A DNA stretch of 64,000 nucleotides from contig JAFSJX010000059.1 in assembly GCA_017449285.1 (NCBI GenBank), positions 35,426 through 99,425 on the forward strand, written 5' to 3'. This document shows positions 33,364 through 43,758 of the stretch, piece after piece (positions within the stretch are counted from its first letter, which is position 1; each line of letters begins with the position of its first letter). The stretch comes from Treponema sp. Lineage in GTDB: Bacteria > Spirochaetota > Spirochaetia > Treponematales > Treponemataceae. The notes beneath the pieces were generated by a model that searched no databases, was not told the origin of the DNA, and worked only from the letters and a program-made list of their open reading frames with translations. The position numbers and the translations under genes are program-made.

Positions 33364-36114
33364 TCACAAAGACTTTCCAAACACAATCTTATACACTGCG
33401 TCCATGTCCAATGAAGCGCGCACCACGGAGGCAAGGCGGTCGTATTCGGCTTCACGGGCGGATTTGTAGGACTCATAGGCAGGAGCGGAAATACCTTTGC
33501 GCTCACAGAGCATCGTGATGAGGGCGTGGCTGATTTCCTCGCTGTCAAAAAAGCCGTGGACATAGGTGCCGAGCACATTGCCTTCAACACAGGCCAAAGG
33601 CATCCGTTCCGCATTGTCCTGCAAAGCGTGCGCCACCCATGCTGTCTCCGCGCCCGGCACAAACTGCGTCTTTCCGTGGTGAATCTCGTAGCCAGAAACC
33701 TCACATCCCGAAAGCGGCGCAAACAGACCGTCCAATGATGGCAGCTTCGCCGAAACCTGAACGCGCGTTTTTTCTGCGGTAAAATGCGTTTCCACGGGAA
33801 GCAGGCCGAGCGCAGGGATGTCATTTTGCGCGGATTCGTCCTCGTTCCCCTCCCCGTCATGCAGCACCATGCCAAGCAGCTGAAAACCGCCGCAGATTCC
33901 CACCGCGGGAACGCCGCTTTTTGCCTTGCGCACGATAAGGCGGTCAAGCCGCTGCTCACGAAGCCATTGCAATGCGTGAACCGTATTCTTTGTACCGGGA
34001 AGCACGAACATGTCTGGCTCACCGTATTCGGTCACGCAAGCGGCGTAGTCATCAAGATTGGCAAAGAAACTGACCTGCACAAAGGGCAGTCGGCTGAATG
34101 TCTGCAAATCCGTAAAATTGGAAATGTACGGAAGCCGCACCACGGCGATATGCAAGAGCGCGTCCTGTTTGGAGTAGTTTCGACTCTGCTCAACCATCGA
34201 AAGTTGCTCGCTCAGGCTATCCTCATCGTCAATCAAAAGATTCGGCATGAAGGGAACGACCCCCAGCACGGGAATCCCCGTCAAATCTCGGATTTGGTCA
34301 AGACCGTCCTGTAAAAGCGACACATCGCCGCGGAATTTATTGATGATAAATCCTTTGACCCGCTTACGCTCGTTCGGCTCTAAAAGTGCGATTGTTCCAT
34401 ACAACGAAGCGAACACACCGCCACGGTCAATGTCGCCAACAAGCAGCACAGGAGAATCGGTCAGTTCGGCAAGCCCCATGTTCACGATGTCATCTTTTTT
34501 TAGGTTGATTTCCACAGGGCTACCCGCGCCCTCAATCACGATGATGTCATTTTCAGCGGCAAGAGAATGATACGAATCCATAATGTAGGGAATCAGCGTT
34601 TTTCGGTAAGAAAAATAGTCTTTCGCGCTCATCGTTCCTGTCGGCACACCGTTTATGATGACCTGACTTCCCGTTTCGCCGCAGGGTTTCAGCAGAATCG
34701 GATTCATGCGCACATCGGGAAAAAGCCCCGCCGCCTCTGCCTGCATGATTTGCGCGCGTCCCATCTCAAGTTCGTCCGCTGTTACCCCGCTGTTAAGTGC
34801 CATATTCTGACTTTTAAACGGCGCGACATTGTACCCGTCCTGCCTGAAAATTCGGCACAATGCGGCAACAAGAAGCGATTTTCCCGCATTGCTCATCGTT
34901 CCCTGCACCATGAACGTCGCGGTCTTCGAGCGCAAACTCTGCGAGTTTTCTGTCGAAAAAGTCGTGGTTATTGCTTTTGGTGAGTACAGGGAAGAAAGCG
35001 CGGAAATAAGTTGTGTGTTCTCTGAAGGCGTGCGGACGGCAATACGATACCAGTTTTTGTTTAAGCCATAAAAATCAGCGCAAGAACGGATGGCAATGCC
35101 GTGCGAAAGGAGACGGCTATTGAGGCTGCCGCCCGAAGAAGTTGTGTCACGGAACAGGATAAAATTTACATCTCCTTCGACAACCGAAAATCCCGCTGTC
35201 TGTAAAGCGGTGACAAGGCGGATTCGTTCGGTCGAAACAAGAGAGTATGTGTTTTTTTCCCAGCGGGATTGCATAGTTTCGTCCGCATTTTTTTCCGCAA
35301 GTTCTGCTTTCAAAACGGCAATCCCTGCTTGCTGAGCATCGGCACTAACCGCCCACGGACGCATTCGGTCTTTCAGCGATACTGCGGTATCGGAAGAAAA
35401 ACAGATTGTGTAACCAAGACGCAATCCCGCCATACCGTAGAATTTGGTAAATGCATTCAGCACAATAGTATGTGGATATTCCTCGTGACGGGAAATCAAT
35501 GTGCGTACTCCTCGCTCCGCAGATTCAGAAAACTGACAGAAACAGGCATCCATCACGAAAAAAATGTTCCCTCTTTCGCATAATTCGGCAATCTGGCACA
35601 AAAGTTCACCGTCAGCCACCGCACCTGAAGGATTTGCAGGGCTTGCCATAAAAAGTACCGCAACCTCGTCCAGTTCCGCTTCAAGGCGATGAACATCTTT
35701 TTTGGTAAAGGAAAAACCGTTTTGCTCGGAAAGCAAAAAATGACGTGTCTGAAATCCATTTGCTTTTGCCGCGCGCTCATATTCGGTAAACGCTGGCTCA
35801 ACAATGGAAATCTTTCCATTTAATTTTTCGTCAGGGTGCGGACACAGTTGAGTCAGCATAAAAATCAAATCAACCGCGCCCGCGCCGCAGACAACTTGTT
35901 CCGCGCACAATGGGCCGGATTTTTCAGAAGAATCTGACCAAAAACGCGCAATCAGTTCCCGCAATTCGGCGCAATCAGAATCAGGATAAGCGGTAAGTTT
36001 TTCAGTCCGCAGCGCAAGAGAAGCGATAGTCTGTTGAGCCGCAGGATGCAAGCCCAACGGATTGATATTTGCAGAGAAATCAAATTTGTCTGAATACGAG
36101 CCTCCGTGAGACAT
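33364..36114 (-). CDS. CobD-CobQ fusion: L-threonine-O-3-phosphate decarboxylase-type aminotransferase plus cobyric acid synthase
   Basis: The protein has 916 residues. The first about 380 are a PLP fold-type I domain of the CobD/HisC type (FDFSANINPLG at the start, ASPANPSGAV, PLP lysine in LNAFTKFYGMAGLRLGY), which makes aminopropanol phosphate for the nucleotide loop. From about 400 on is a complete CobQ/CbiP amidotransferase: VQGTMSNAGKS P-loop, FKSQNMALNS, VIEGAGSPVEINL, and the glutaminase Cys in GICGGFQLLG with a late GYEIHHG and YVHGFFD. Cobyric acid synthase amidates the side chains of adenosylcobyrinate diamide. The two enzymes are usually separate genes. ATG 36114 is chosen because TATACT lies 6 bases upstream. 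The order CobDQ-CobO-CbiC forms a cobalamin cluster. Confidence 0.92.
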   Translation of the reverse strand: MSHGGSYSDKFDFSANINPLGLHPAAQQTIASLALRTEKLTAYPDSDCAELRELIARFWSDSSEKSGPLCAEQVVCGAGAVDLIFMLTQLCPHPDEKLNGKISIVEPAFTEYERAAKANGFQTRHFLLSEQNGFSFTKKDVHRLEAELDEVAVLFMASPANPSGAVADGELLCQIAELCERGNIFFVMDACFCQFSESAERGVRTLISRHEEYPHTIVLNAFTKFYGMAGLRLGYTICFSSDTAVSLKDRMRPWAVSADAQQAGIAVLKAELAEKNADETMQSRWEKNTYSLVSTERIRLVTALQTAGFSVVEGDVNFILFRDTTSSGGSLNSRLLSHGIAIRSCADFYGLNKNWYRIAVRTPSENTQLISALSSLYSPKAITTTFSTENSQSLRSKTATFMVQGTMSNAGKSLLVAALCRIFRQDGYNVAPFKSQNMALNSGVTADELEMGRAQIMQAEAAGLFPDVRMNPILLKPCGETGSQVIINGVPTGTMSAKDYFSYRKTLIPYIMDSYHSLAAENDIIVIEGAGSPVEINLKKDDIVNMGLAELTDSPVLLVGDIDRGGVFASLYGTIALLEPNERKRVKGFIINKFRGDVSLLQDGLDQIRDLTGIPVLGVVPFMPNLLIDDEDSLSEQLSMVEQSRNYSKQDALLHIAVVRLPYISNFTDLQTFSRLPFVQVSFFANLDDYAACVTEYGEPDMFVLPGTKNTVHALQWLREQRLDRLIVRKAKSGVPAVGICGGFQLLGMVLHDGEGNEDESAQNDIPALGLLPVETHFTAEKTRVQVSAKLPSLDGLFAPLSGCEVSGYEIHHGKTQFVPGAETAWVAHALQDNAERMPLACVEGNVLGTYVHGFFDSEEISHALITMLCERKGISAPAYESYKSAREAEYDRLASVVRASLDMDAVYKIVFGKSL

Positions 36115-36120
36115 ACCAGC

Positions 36121-36126
36121 AGTATA
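36121..36126 (-). promoter_or_regulatory. -10 box of the CobD-CobQ gene (leaderless)
   Basis: TATACT 6 bases before ATG 36114. The -35 region is weak. No cobalamin riboswitch fits in the short upstream gap. Confidence 0.5.
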
Positions 36127-36173
36127 ACACAAAAGAAGTCATACAAAAAGAGGTATATATCACGGAAATCTCG

Positions 36174-38768
36174 TTACGCAAACACCAGTCCTCCCTCACC
36201 CGCCTTTACGCTAATCGTGCAGTCTTCGCCAAAGCGTCCGCCCAGAATCTCCTTGGCAAGGGGATTTTCCACGTAGGTCTGCACCGCCCGCTTGACAGGC
36301 CGCGCACCAAAGGCAGGGTCATAGCCCACATCGCACAAAAAGTCTATCGCGCTCTGGTCAAATTCCAGCGTAATGCGGCGGTCAGAAAGGCGTGTTTTTA
36401 CGCGCTCCAACTGATTTTTCACGATACCGCCGATACATTCTTTTGAAAGGCGACCGAACATGACGATTTCGTCAATGCGGTTCAGGAATTCCGGGCGGAA
36501 AGTCTGTTTTAGGAGCGCGTCCACACTGGGGCGCACGGTCTTCATTTTCTCGTCGGTGTCCGCGTCAAGAATCAGGTCGCTTCCCAGATTGCTGGTCATA
36601 ATGATAATCGTGTTCTTAAAGTCCACCACCCTGCCCTGTCCGTCGGTCAAGCGACCATCGTCAAGAACCTGCAGAAGCACGTTGAACACATCGGGATGCG
36701 CCTTTTCCACCTCGTCAAACAAAATGACACTGTAGGGTCTACGGCGCACGGCTTCGGTCAGTTGCCCGCCCTCATCGTATCCCACGTATCCCGGAGGCGC
36801 GCCAATCAGACGCGTCACGGAGAATTTTTCCATGTACTCGGACATGTCAATGCGGGTAAGAGCCTTTTCGTCATTAAAGAGAAAATCTGCCAGCGTCTTT
36901 GCCAGTTCCGTCTTTCCCACGCCGGTAGGTCCGATGAACATAAAACTTCCCAGCGGGCGGTTGGGATCGTTCAGTCCTGCCCTGTTACGGCGGATTGCAT
37001 CGCTCACCACAGAAACCGCCTCGTCCTGCCCAATAACGCGCTTATGCAGAACGGTCTCCAACTGCACATACTTCTGCTTTTCGCTGGTCAACATTTTTGC
37101 GATGGGAATGCCAGTCCACGCGCTCACCACGCGGGCAATGTCCTCTTCGGTCACTTCCTGGCGCAACAGGCTCGTTGAAAGGCCGTTGTCCTCCGCCGCA
37201 TGGCGTTCCTCGTCGGCTTTTTGGGCGGCGGCAAGTTCTTTTTCCAGCGCGGGGATAGTACCGTACTTTAGTTCCGCCGCTTTGTTAAAGTCGCCCTCGC
37301 GGGTATATTTTTCTTCCTCAAAATGCGCCTGCTCCAACTGCTCTTTGAGTTTGCGGCTCCTGTCGATGTCCGCCTTTTCGTTCTGCCACTGTAACTTCAT
37401 CGCGTCGCGATTCGCGGTGACCTCGGCAAGTTCCTTTTCCAGTTTTGCGAGGCGTTCTTTGCTGGCAGTATCATCTTCCTTGGAAAGTGACTGCTTTTCT
37501 ATCTGCAATTGCAGGATTTTACGCTCCAACTGGTCAAGTTCGGTCGGCTCACTTTCAATTTCCATCTTTAAGCGGCTTGCCGCCTCGTCCACAAGGTCAA
37601 TCGCCTTGTCTGGCAAAAAGCGGTTGGTAATGTAGCGGTTAGAAAGCGTTGCCGCCGCCACCAGTGCCTCGTCATTGATTTTGACTCCGTGGTGAATCTC
37701 GTACTTGTCCCTAAGACCGCGCAAAATGGCAATCGTGTCCTCCACGTTCGGCTCGGCGCAGTAGACCTGCTGAAAACGGCGTTCCAGTGCGGCATCTTTT
37801 TCGATGTACTTGCGGTATTCGTTCAGCGTGGTCGCGCCGATGGCTTTGAGTTCCCCCCGTGCAAGGGCGGGCTTGAGCAGATTGCTTGCGTCCATGCTGC
37901 CTTCGCTTGCACCCGCTCCCACAATCGTGTGGAGTTCGTCAATAAAAAGGATAATCTGCCCCTCGGACTTCACGACTTCGGTAATGACCGCCTTGAGCCG
38001 CTCCTCAAACTCGCCGCGGAATTTTGCGCCCGCCACAAGGCTTCCCATGTCCAGTGACAAAAGCCGCTTGTTTTTCAGGGATTCGGGCACGTCTCCGCTT
38101 GCAATACGGCGGGCAAGACCCTCCACAATCGCCGTCTTTCCTACGCCAGGTTCGCCAATCAGCACGGGATTATTCTTGGTGCGGCGCACAAGCACCTGCA
38201 TGACGCGGCGAATCTCCTCGTCACGACCGATAACCGGGTCAATTTTGTCCTGACGGGCGCGGGCAGTCAAATCGGTGCAGTATTTTTCCAGTGCCTGCAT
38301 CTTGCTTTCGGGGTCGTTTGAGTCCACTTTCTGATTTCCACGCACGGCTTTCAGGGCTTCCAGAATCGTCTGTTTTGTAATGCCGAACTGACGGAGCAAG
38401 TCTCCTGTACGCCCATCGCTCTCCGCCATGGCAAGCAGAATATGCTCCACAGAAAGAAAGGTGTCCTTTAAGTCGCCCATTTCTTTTTCCGCCTTGGCAA
38501 GCACTTTCTGCGCCTCGCCGGAAAGTTGCATCTGCACATTTCCCCTCACCGTGGGATAGGTAGACAGGAGATTTTTTGCGGCAGAAAGCAAGTCGCCCGC
38601 CTGCACGCCAATACGTTCGATTATAGGTTTAGTGATACCTTCTTTTTGTTCCAGCATTGCCACAAGAATATGGGGCAAGCCGATTTCGCTATGGTCATTC
38701 TGCTGAGCCAGCGCGGAAGCCGACTGCAAGGCATCCTGTGTCTTTAGGGTAAACTGCTCGTAATTCAT
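36174..38768 (-). CDS. clpB: ATP-dependent disaggregase ClpB
   Basis: A hexameric AAA+ chaperone that, with DnaK, dissolves protein aggregates. From ATG 38768 (GGGGAG site) it has 864 residues. The N-terminal Clp domain starts [17 protein letters not shown]1 has Walker [15 protein letters not shown], a long coiled-coil middle domain follows (about 405-520), and NBD2 has [14 protein letters not shown] and the sensor-2 region [13 protein letters not shown]. The coiled coil separates ClpB from ClpA and ClpC. No CIRCE element is seen upstream. Confidence 0.96.
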   Translation of the reverse strand: MNYEQFTLKTQDALQSASALAQQNDHSEIGLPHILVAMLEQKEGITKPIIERIGVQAGDLLSAAKNLLSTYPTVRGNVQMQLSGEAQKVLAKAEKEMGDLKDTFLSVEHILLAMAESDGRTGDLLRQFGITKQTILEALKAVRGNQKVDSNDPESKMQALEKYCTDLTARARQDKIDPVIGRDEEIRRVMQVLVRRTKNNPVLIGEPGVGKTAIVEGLARRIASGDVPESLKNKRLLSLDMGSLVAGAKFRGEFEERLKAVITEVVKSEGQIILFIDELHTIVGAGASEGSMDASNLLKPALARGELKAIGATTLNEYRKYIEKDAALERRFQQVYCAEPNVEDTIAILRGLRDKYEIHHGVKINDEALVAAATLSNRYITNRFLPDKAIDLVDEAASRLKMEIESEPTELDQLERKILQLQIEKQSLSKEDDTASKERLAKLEKELAEVTANRDAMKLQWQNEKADIDRSRKLKEQLEQAHFEEEKYTREGDFNKAAELKYGTIPALEKELAAAQKADEERHAAEDNGLSTSLLRQEVTEEDIARVVSAWTGIPIAKMLTSEKQKYVQLETVLHKRVIGQDEAVSVVSDAIRRNRAGLNDPNRPLGSFMFIGPTGVGKTELAKTLADFLFNDEKALTRIDMSEYMEKFSVTRLIGAPPGYVGYDEGGQLTEAVRRRPYSVILFDEVEKAHPDVFNVLLQVLDDGRLTDGQGRVVDFKNTIIIMTSNLGSDLILDADTDEKMKTVRPSVDALLKQTFRPEFLNRIDEIVMFGRLSKECIGGIVKNQLERVKTRLSDRRITLEFDQSAIDFLCDVGYDPAFGARPVKRAVQTYVENPLAKEILGGRFGEDCTISVKAGEGGLVFA

Positions 38769-38880
38769 TTTGTACTCCCCGCGCATATCCGTTGCCATAA
38801 TTTCGCGCAGCAACCATATACGCTCTTTTTTGTTCTAAATGGAAAATACTAATGAATTTGAAAAAAGGCAAATTTTTTTT

Positions 38881-39011
38881 CATGCCGAGCCCAACTGCGC
38901 GGTAGCGATGGTAGCCGCGCCGCAAGGCGTTGCGGATTGGCAGCGAAGCGTCGAGCCGCAATGAAGCGAAAGCGGAACGGCGGACGTAGCGACCCCGACA
39001 GGGGGACCGCC
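38881..39011. repeat. GC-rich non-coding patch between clpB and the calycin-like gene
   Basis: About 130 bases, markedly GC-richer than its surroundings, with recurring AGCGAAGCG, AGCGAAAGCGG and GCGGACGTAGCGACC units. No frame of merit crosses it. It resembles a dispersed intergenic repeat or a structured remnant. Confidence 0.4.
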
Positions 39012-40178
39012 CTATTTTCCCACTTCGTCTATCGTGCCGTACTCACAAAGGGCATCGGCTACATGGGCATGTTCAAGCAATTCCAAATCTTTGCGCATTT
39101 TTTTGTAGATACGAATCTCGCCAAAGCCCGTTCCGCCGCCAAGCACTTTCAGAACCCTGCGGTTTCCTTCGGGGGCTTCGTATTCACGCACAAACATTTC
39201 GGAAGTCTTGCAGAAAATATCGATATCAACAACTTGTTTTTTCTTGTGAATGCTGACCGTCCAATGCAGTTTTTCACCATCGGCATCAGGGGGCATCTCG
39301 GAGCAGTCATGGACTTCAACCATTTTGTCAAACGTGCTGCTCTTAAATTCAAGGACTTCACCCTCAAGACAGACAAAGAGTTTCAGTTCTTTTTCGTATT
39401 CACCGCTAATCGTAAAGCAAGAATCGGGTAACGCCCTGCCAGAAATAATGCTCGTCAGATTTGAAGATGAGATATGGAAATTCGGCGATTTCAGGACATT
39501 TCCCCACTGACGGTCAAGATACCCAGATGATTTCCGGGGAACAACCGTATATTCCGCGCCGTCAATATGCACGACCCCGCCATACAAGGTTTTCGCGCCA
39601 CTGGGAATCCACACACTGCCTTTTTTCTTGTAGAGTGGCGCAGAAGCAATACTTTTTTCAAAATGAAGTTTCCAATCCATCGCGCCGGCATTACACAAAA
39701 ATTCGGGATAGTCATGCAAATCTCTCGGCGTAACGCGGACAAAACCAGAAAGATGGTCATCTGCAAAAACACATTCACCTATCCTGAATTCCGCCTCAGA
39801 CTTATTCCACTGCAACTGGCTTGACGGCAAAAATCGGTTGAACTGTTTTCCATGGTCACCAAAAACGCCCGCCTTGATAAGCACATACGATGGCTGAACA
39901 AGCACTTCCTGTGCCGCAGAATTTGCGGAATCCGTTCCTGCAAGCGTGTACTGCAAATCGTTATTCGACATTGACAACTTGGATTTCTGAGCGATAACGG
40001 CCTCTTTGGGAGACACTGCGGGATTCACTACATACAATTCGATAAAAAACAAACGCTCCTCTCCCGTCTGATTGTTGACACCAACAAAAGAATAGTGCCA
40101 TCTCTCATATCCGTTGTGGCGCAATTTTCCCCGCAGTAAATAATGCTCATACCGCTGATATTTTTTTGACGCTGCCAT
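39012..40178 (-). CDS. Calycin-like protein (tocopherol cyclase/AttH-type), tentative
   Basis: The protein has 388 residues without a signal peptide. It is strand-rich, with the segments NGYERWHYSFVGVNNQTGE, CVFADDHLSGFVRV and SGYLDRQWGNVLKSPNFHIS. The SGYLDRQWG turn resembles the E-x-x-WG motif of AttH, Svf1 and tocopherol-cyclase-like lipocalin folds, which I take as a weak family assignment. No catalytic role can be stated. A ribosome site (AAGGGTGG) precedes the ATG. It is separated from clpB by the GC-rich patch. The gene is probably real; the name is tentative. Confidence 0.7.
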   Translation of the reverse strand: MAASKKYQRYEHYLLRGKLRHNGYERWHYSFVGVNNQTGEERLFFIELYVVNPAVSPKEAVIAQKSKLSMSNNDLQYTLAGTDSANSAAQEVLVQPSYVLIKAGVFGDHGKQFNRFLPSSQLQWNKSEAEFRIGECVFADDHLSGFVRVTPRDLHDYPEFLCNAGAMDWKLHFEKSIASAPLYKKKGSVWIPSGAKTLYGGVVHIDGAEYTVVPRKSSGYLDRQWGNVLKSPNFHISSSNLTSIISGRALPDSCFTISGEYEKELKLFVCLEGEVLEFKSSTFDKMVEVHDCSEMPPDADGEKLHWTVSIHKKKQVVDIDIFCKTSEMFVREYEAPEGNRRVLKVLGGGTGFGEIRIYKKMRKDLELLEHAHVADALCEYGTIDEVGK

Positions 40179-40248
40179 AGTGAATCCACCCTTTTTTATA
40201 TTGTCGGCAAAAGTAAAAAAGTCTTCACTATTTTCTATATATTATGCA

Positions 40249-40467
40249 TCATTTGAAGAATTTGTTCAGAGTTTTGTCAAGGTCACTCTTTTCCTGCGGG
40301 AAATTATCGTCCAAATACTCAAAACACTCTACCGCAGCCCTCTGCACGTGTTCGTACCAAATCTGATACAATTCCGGCTCAAAATTCTCACCTGGATAAG
40401 GAGCCCCTTGCACATCGGAAACAAGCTGCCGCAACATCTTCACACACTGATCGTATTTTCTGTTCAT
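40249..40467 (-). CDS. Small hypothetical protein (72 aa)
   Basis: From ATG 40467, which follows AGGGG by 9 bases, the protein has 72 residues and is acidic and helical (MNRKYDQCVKMLRQLVSDVQ at the start). A TATACT box between this ATG and the longer start at 40509 supports the shorter form. I do not recognise it. It stands alone between the M16 peptidase and the calycin-like gene, on their strand. Confidence 0.6.
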   Translation of the reverse strand: MNRKYDQCVKMLRQLVSDVQGAPYPGENFEPELYQIWYEHVQRAAVECFEYLDDNFPQEKSDLDKTLNKFFK

Positions 40468-40544
40468 AAGAAATTCCCCTATCATTTTCAGTATACAAGC
40501 AAATTTCAAAATGTGCTAGTCATTTATGCACGAATTGAGGTATT

Positions 40545-40567
40545 TTTTCTAAAAGGGGAAAGCCCCT
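40545..40567 (-). terminator. Terminator after the M16 peptidase
   Basis: AGGGG (40554-40558), loop AAAG, CCCCT (40563-40567), followed on the minus strand by TTTTAGAAAAAA. Confidence 0.55.
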
Positions 40568-40577
40568 AAACCCCCGG

Positions 40578-43500
40578 CTACACAGGAAGCATAATGCCAT
40601 CGGTTGTGTCTGACGCACCAGTAATCAGCGAACGTCGCTTTTTCTGCCGGACAAATTGCAAGAGTCGTTTGAACGCTTTCTGAACATCTTCTGGAGTCGC
40701 AAACAGCAGGGCGCGGATTTTTGCCTCACGGTCATCATCGCTTATCGCATACAATGTGCGCAGAAGTCCCGTTGAGCCTCGGCTATATGGTGAACGCGGC
40801 TGAATATTGCTGGAATACGTTCCCGTTACTGCCCGCTCCACTGCCTCTACGTCCATCAGCGTGTCTGCCCCCTCTTCAAGACAGGAATCAAATACATCGG
40901 CGGATTTTTGTGGCGTGGGGTCGCGGTAGGTACAGAACACAAGGCATTTTGCCATCGCCTCCGTGTAGCAGAACGCACCGTATGCGCCACCTATTGTGCG
41001 CAGTTTTTCCCACAAAAGCGTATTGGAAAGCCAGTGCGTGCATACTTCCTCAACCGCATTTTCTTTTGTACCAAAGGGAGAAGATTCCGTACACTGCGCG
41101 GCAAATCCCACCTGAGACGACGCAAGCAGCACTTCCACCGTGTCACCCGCGTTTTTTGCGCCAGCCAGTGAATCCGCACCCAAATCCGTAAGCGCAATAA
41201 AATCTTCTGCTATAGCGGAAACGGACGGCTTTAGCGAACATAATCCCGCGCCCTGAACAAAATCGTCCAAACGCGCTTTTATTTCGGCAATGCCGCTTTC
41301 TTCCGCCGTTATGTGCATAAATGCGCCACCAGCCTTAATCTGCGCGAATAAATCACGCAAATGCACGGCAACATCTTCCGCACACCGCTCCGGCAAGGCA
41401 TGCAGCGTAAAAAGAAGCGTAAGTCCGTTCCAAATCTCATCAATCGCTTTGGTACGGCTTGCATCACGCTTTGCGCGCAGGGAAACATAATCGTGTCCGT
41501 CGGGAATGACCGTAGCATCAATATCGTTCCGCATTTCATTGATGATGTCCTGCAGTCGTTTTATGTCATGGAAATCGGTCTTTGCAATGCAGTCAGCAAG
41601 CAGTCTCAGGGCAGATTCGCACTCTTTCTCAAGCATTCCCATGCGGTAGACCAGCCATTCCCGTCCTGTCCATTCAGGGTGCAAAGCGGCAATTTTTTTT
41701 GTCGCAGGAGAATCGCTCATGTCGGAAACCAAAAGACTCACCGAAATTCCGCCGGTGTGCAGTGCCGTTTCACGAGCGGCCTCTGCCCAATCCAACTTGC
41801 CCCAGCCCACTTCCGTTACGCTTTCAGCCAAAATGGGCAGGAATGGATATTCCTTAGGAGAAACGACATCTGCGGGAAATCCCACGTCCACATACACAAT
41901 GCCGTTCGTATGCTCCGTATTCGTAAAAAGCGGAATTGCCTTTCCGTCCGCACCTTTGATTGTGCCGATGTCCGTATGAATCTTATCCAGCACAACCTTA
42001 CCGTCCACAAGAAAATCTTTTGGATGAATGTGCGGAAGGCACGAATCATTTTCTGCCCTGCTCTGAAACGCATGGAGCGCATCGTTCTGCCGTTTGATTT
42101 CCTCTGCGGAAGTGCGCTTCATCAAATTGGCAATCAGTTTTTGCTCCGATTTTTCGCGCTCCCGCGTGTATGATTTTGTCGGCGTAACGATAACAAGAGA
42201 ACGCGCCTGATTATCCAAAAGCAACGTCTGAATCAAATTTTCCACAAAGAGAGGCTCTGTCCGCACTTTTTTTGCGACCATCTCAAAATCCGCACGCAGA
42301 CGGAACGATTTTTCCACGTCAAAGCCGTAGAGCCACGCATAAATAGGTCGGTTCATCAGGCGAAGCGCATACGGACCATGCACACGCTTAATCTCACACA
42401 GCGAATACTCCATAGTCATCAGCGTGGCATCAATGTCGCTCTGGGGAATACCGTTCTGCACGAGCGAAGCAAGCGTGTCAAAAACCACCTTGCGCACTTT
42501 TTCTTCATCCCCTTTTTTTACGCCGCGTAACCCCGCCGTCAGAAGACATTTGTACTGAGAGCCGTCAAATCCAGTCTGAGGGGCGGTATCTTCGCCAAGG
42601 TTGCTTTCCAAAAGGGCCTTCTGCAAGGGTGAGCCGTCATGGTTTAACAAGATGCCCGTCAGAACCTGACAAATGAACGCAGATTCAGCATCGGGAAGCG
42701 TATCAAACCGCCAGTTTATTAGCACAGTGTTCTTTCCCGCGTCCTCTTCCCCCGCAGGACCTTTTGCATACACGGTAAGCGGCTTTTCAATCGGAGCGGG
42801 AGTAACCAAAGCAAGATGATTCCGTATGTTTTCCGCCCGCGATTTTTCTGACGTAGCAAGATTCGGATATTTCTTTTGAAGGCGGGAAAGAAAATTACTT
42901 TCCAAAAAATCCAGTTGCTCTTCGGTGGGAATATTTCCGTAAAGGAACACAAAGCAGTTGTCGGGGCGATACCATTTATCGTGAAACGCGACCAACTCAT
43001 CATGCGTCAATGAAGGAATCTCCAGGGGGTCTCCTCCGCTGTCCTTTTCGTAGACTGACCCCGCAAGCAAACTGCGCTCGGCAATATCGGTCGCAACATT
43101 CTCAAATGAAGAGTACGCGCCTTTCATCTCGTTGTAGACCACGCCCTGAATCGACGGATTCCCATTTTCGTCCAGTTCAAGACGGTGCGCTTCCTGCATA
43201 AAAATTTCCGCATCCAGCCGGGGAAAAAATACCGCGTCTCCATACACGCCCATCAGATTAAAATAGTCCGCCTTTACCATAGAACTTGCGGGAAACACCG
43301 TGCGATCAGGATAGGTCATCGCATTCAGATACGTTTTGACGCTCTGATTTGACAGGCGGATAAACGGGTCTTTAAGCGGGAAACGTTCCGAACCACACAA
43401 AACGGAATGTTCAAGAATATGTGCCGCTCCGTTCGCCTTTTGATTGGGCGTTCGGAACGCAAAGGAAAACAGGTTCTCCTCCTCATCATTCAGAAGATGC

Positions 43501-43610
43501 AGCACTTCAAGTCCCGTTTTATGCCGCAGATGAATTGCCGTGGAATGATAGTCTTTTACCTCAAAAACAGTAAGCACGGTAAAATCGCCGTAAGTATCAT
43601 TTTTTTGCAT
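40578..43610 (-). CDS. M16C-family zinc metallopeptidase (PreP/presequence-protease-like)
   Basis: The protein has 1010 residues from ATG 43610. The inverted zinc motif HILEH at 64-68 is followed by the glutamate ligand region near 140 (YNEMKGAYSS). The full length, with two pseudo-symmetric halves, fits the M16C oligopeptidases that degrade peptides and targeting sequences. No signal peptide is visible, so a cytoplasmic site is likely. The start is fixed by TATACT 6 bases before the ATG (leaderless type); the longer frame to 43679 precedes this box. A terminator follows. Confidence 0.9.
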   Translation of the reverse strand: MQKNDTYGDFTVLTVFEVKDYHSTAIHLRHKTGLEVLHLLNDEEENLFSFAFRTPNQKANGAAHILEHSVLCGSERFPLKDPFIRLSNQSVKTYLNAMTYPDRTVFPASSMVKADYFNLMGVYGDAVFFPRLDAEIFMQEAHRLELDENGNPSIQGVVYNEMKGAYSSFENVATDIAERSLLAGSVYEKDSGGDPLEIPSLTHDELVAFHDKWYRPDNCFVFLYGNIPTEEQLDFLESNFLSRLQKKYPNLATSEKSRAENIRNHLALVTPAPIEKPLTVYAKGPAGEEDAGKNTVLINWRFDTLPDAESAFICQVLTGILLNHDGSPLQKALLESNLGEDTAPQTGFDGSQYKCLLTAGLRGVKKGDEEKVRKVVFDTLASLVQNGIPQSDIDATLMTMEYSLCEIKRVHGPYALRLMNRPIYAWLYGFDVEKSFRLRADFEMVAKKVRTEPLFVENLIQTLLLDNQARSLVIVTPTKSYTREREKSEQKLIANLMKRTSAEEIKRQNDALHAFQSRAENDSCLPHIHPKDFLVDGKVVLDKIHTDIGTIKGADGKAIPLFTNTEHTNGIVYVDVGFPADVVSPKEYPFLPILAESVTEVGWGKLDWAEAARETALHTGGISVSLLVSDMSDSPATKKIAALHPEWTGREWLVYRMGMLEKECESALRLLADCIAKTDFHDIKRLQDIINEMRNDIDATVIPDGHDYVSLRAKRDASRTKAIDEIWNGLTLLFTLHALPERCAEDVAVHLRDLFAQIKAGGAFMHITAEESGIAEIKARLDDFVQGAGLCSLKPSVSAIAEDFIALTDLGADSLAGAKNAGDTVEVLLASSQVGFAAQCTESSPFGTKENAVEEVCTHWLSNTLLWEKLRTIGGAYGAFCYTEAMAKCLVFCTYRDPTPQKSADVFDSCLEEGADTLMDVEAVERAVTGTYSSNIQPRSPYSRGSTGLLRTLYAISDDDREAKIRALLFATPEDVQKAFKRLLQFVRQKKRRSLITGASDTTDGIMLPV

Positions 43611-43616
43611 ATAGAA

Positions 43617-43622
43617 AGTATA
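43617..43622 (-). promoter_or_regulatory. -10 box of the M16 peptidase gene (leaderless)
   Basis: TATACT 6 bases before ATG 43610, with TTGTGT 18 bases further upstream as a partial -35. Confidence 0.55.
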
Positions 43623-43691
43623 GCAGAAAAAAAGACGGCACACAACAGATACTGAAGGTAAGCAAACTGCGAAAACCATCTGCTCTCCATC

Positions 43692-43720
43692 TTGACACCC
43701 GCTCTCAATTTTAGTATATT
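43692..43720 (+). promoter_or_regulatory. Promoter of the small zinc-ribbon gene
   Basis: TTGACA (43692-43697), 17-base spacer, TATATT (43715-43720). Confidence 0.8.
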
Positions 43721-43758
43721 GGTACTAATAATCGATTATCTTTTTTTGGAGGCTGGTC

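Noticed and set aside
36115..36173. Cobalamin riboswitch before the cob genes
   Set aside because: Only 59 bases separate CobD-CobQ from clpB and the promoter leaves no leader, so there is no room.
36832..37635. Plus-strand 267-codon frame inside clpB
   Set aside because: A shadow of a strongly conserved gene; Ser-rich composition comes from the reverse complement of its codons.
38769..38880. CIRCE or heat-shock operator before clpB
   Set aside because: No TTAGCACTC-N9-GAGTGCTAA or close variant. A short GTTGC/GCAAC pair is present but is too weak.
41361..42173. Plus-strand 270-codon frame inside the M16 peptidase
   Set aside because: Antisense shadow without a promoter, ribosome site or recognisable protein features.
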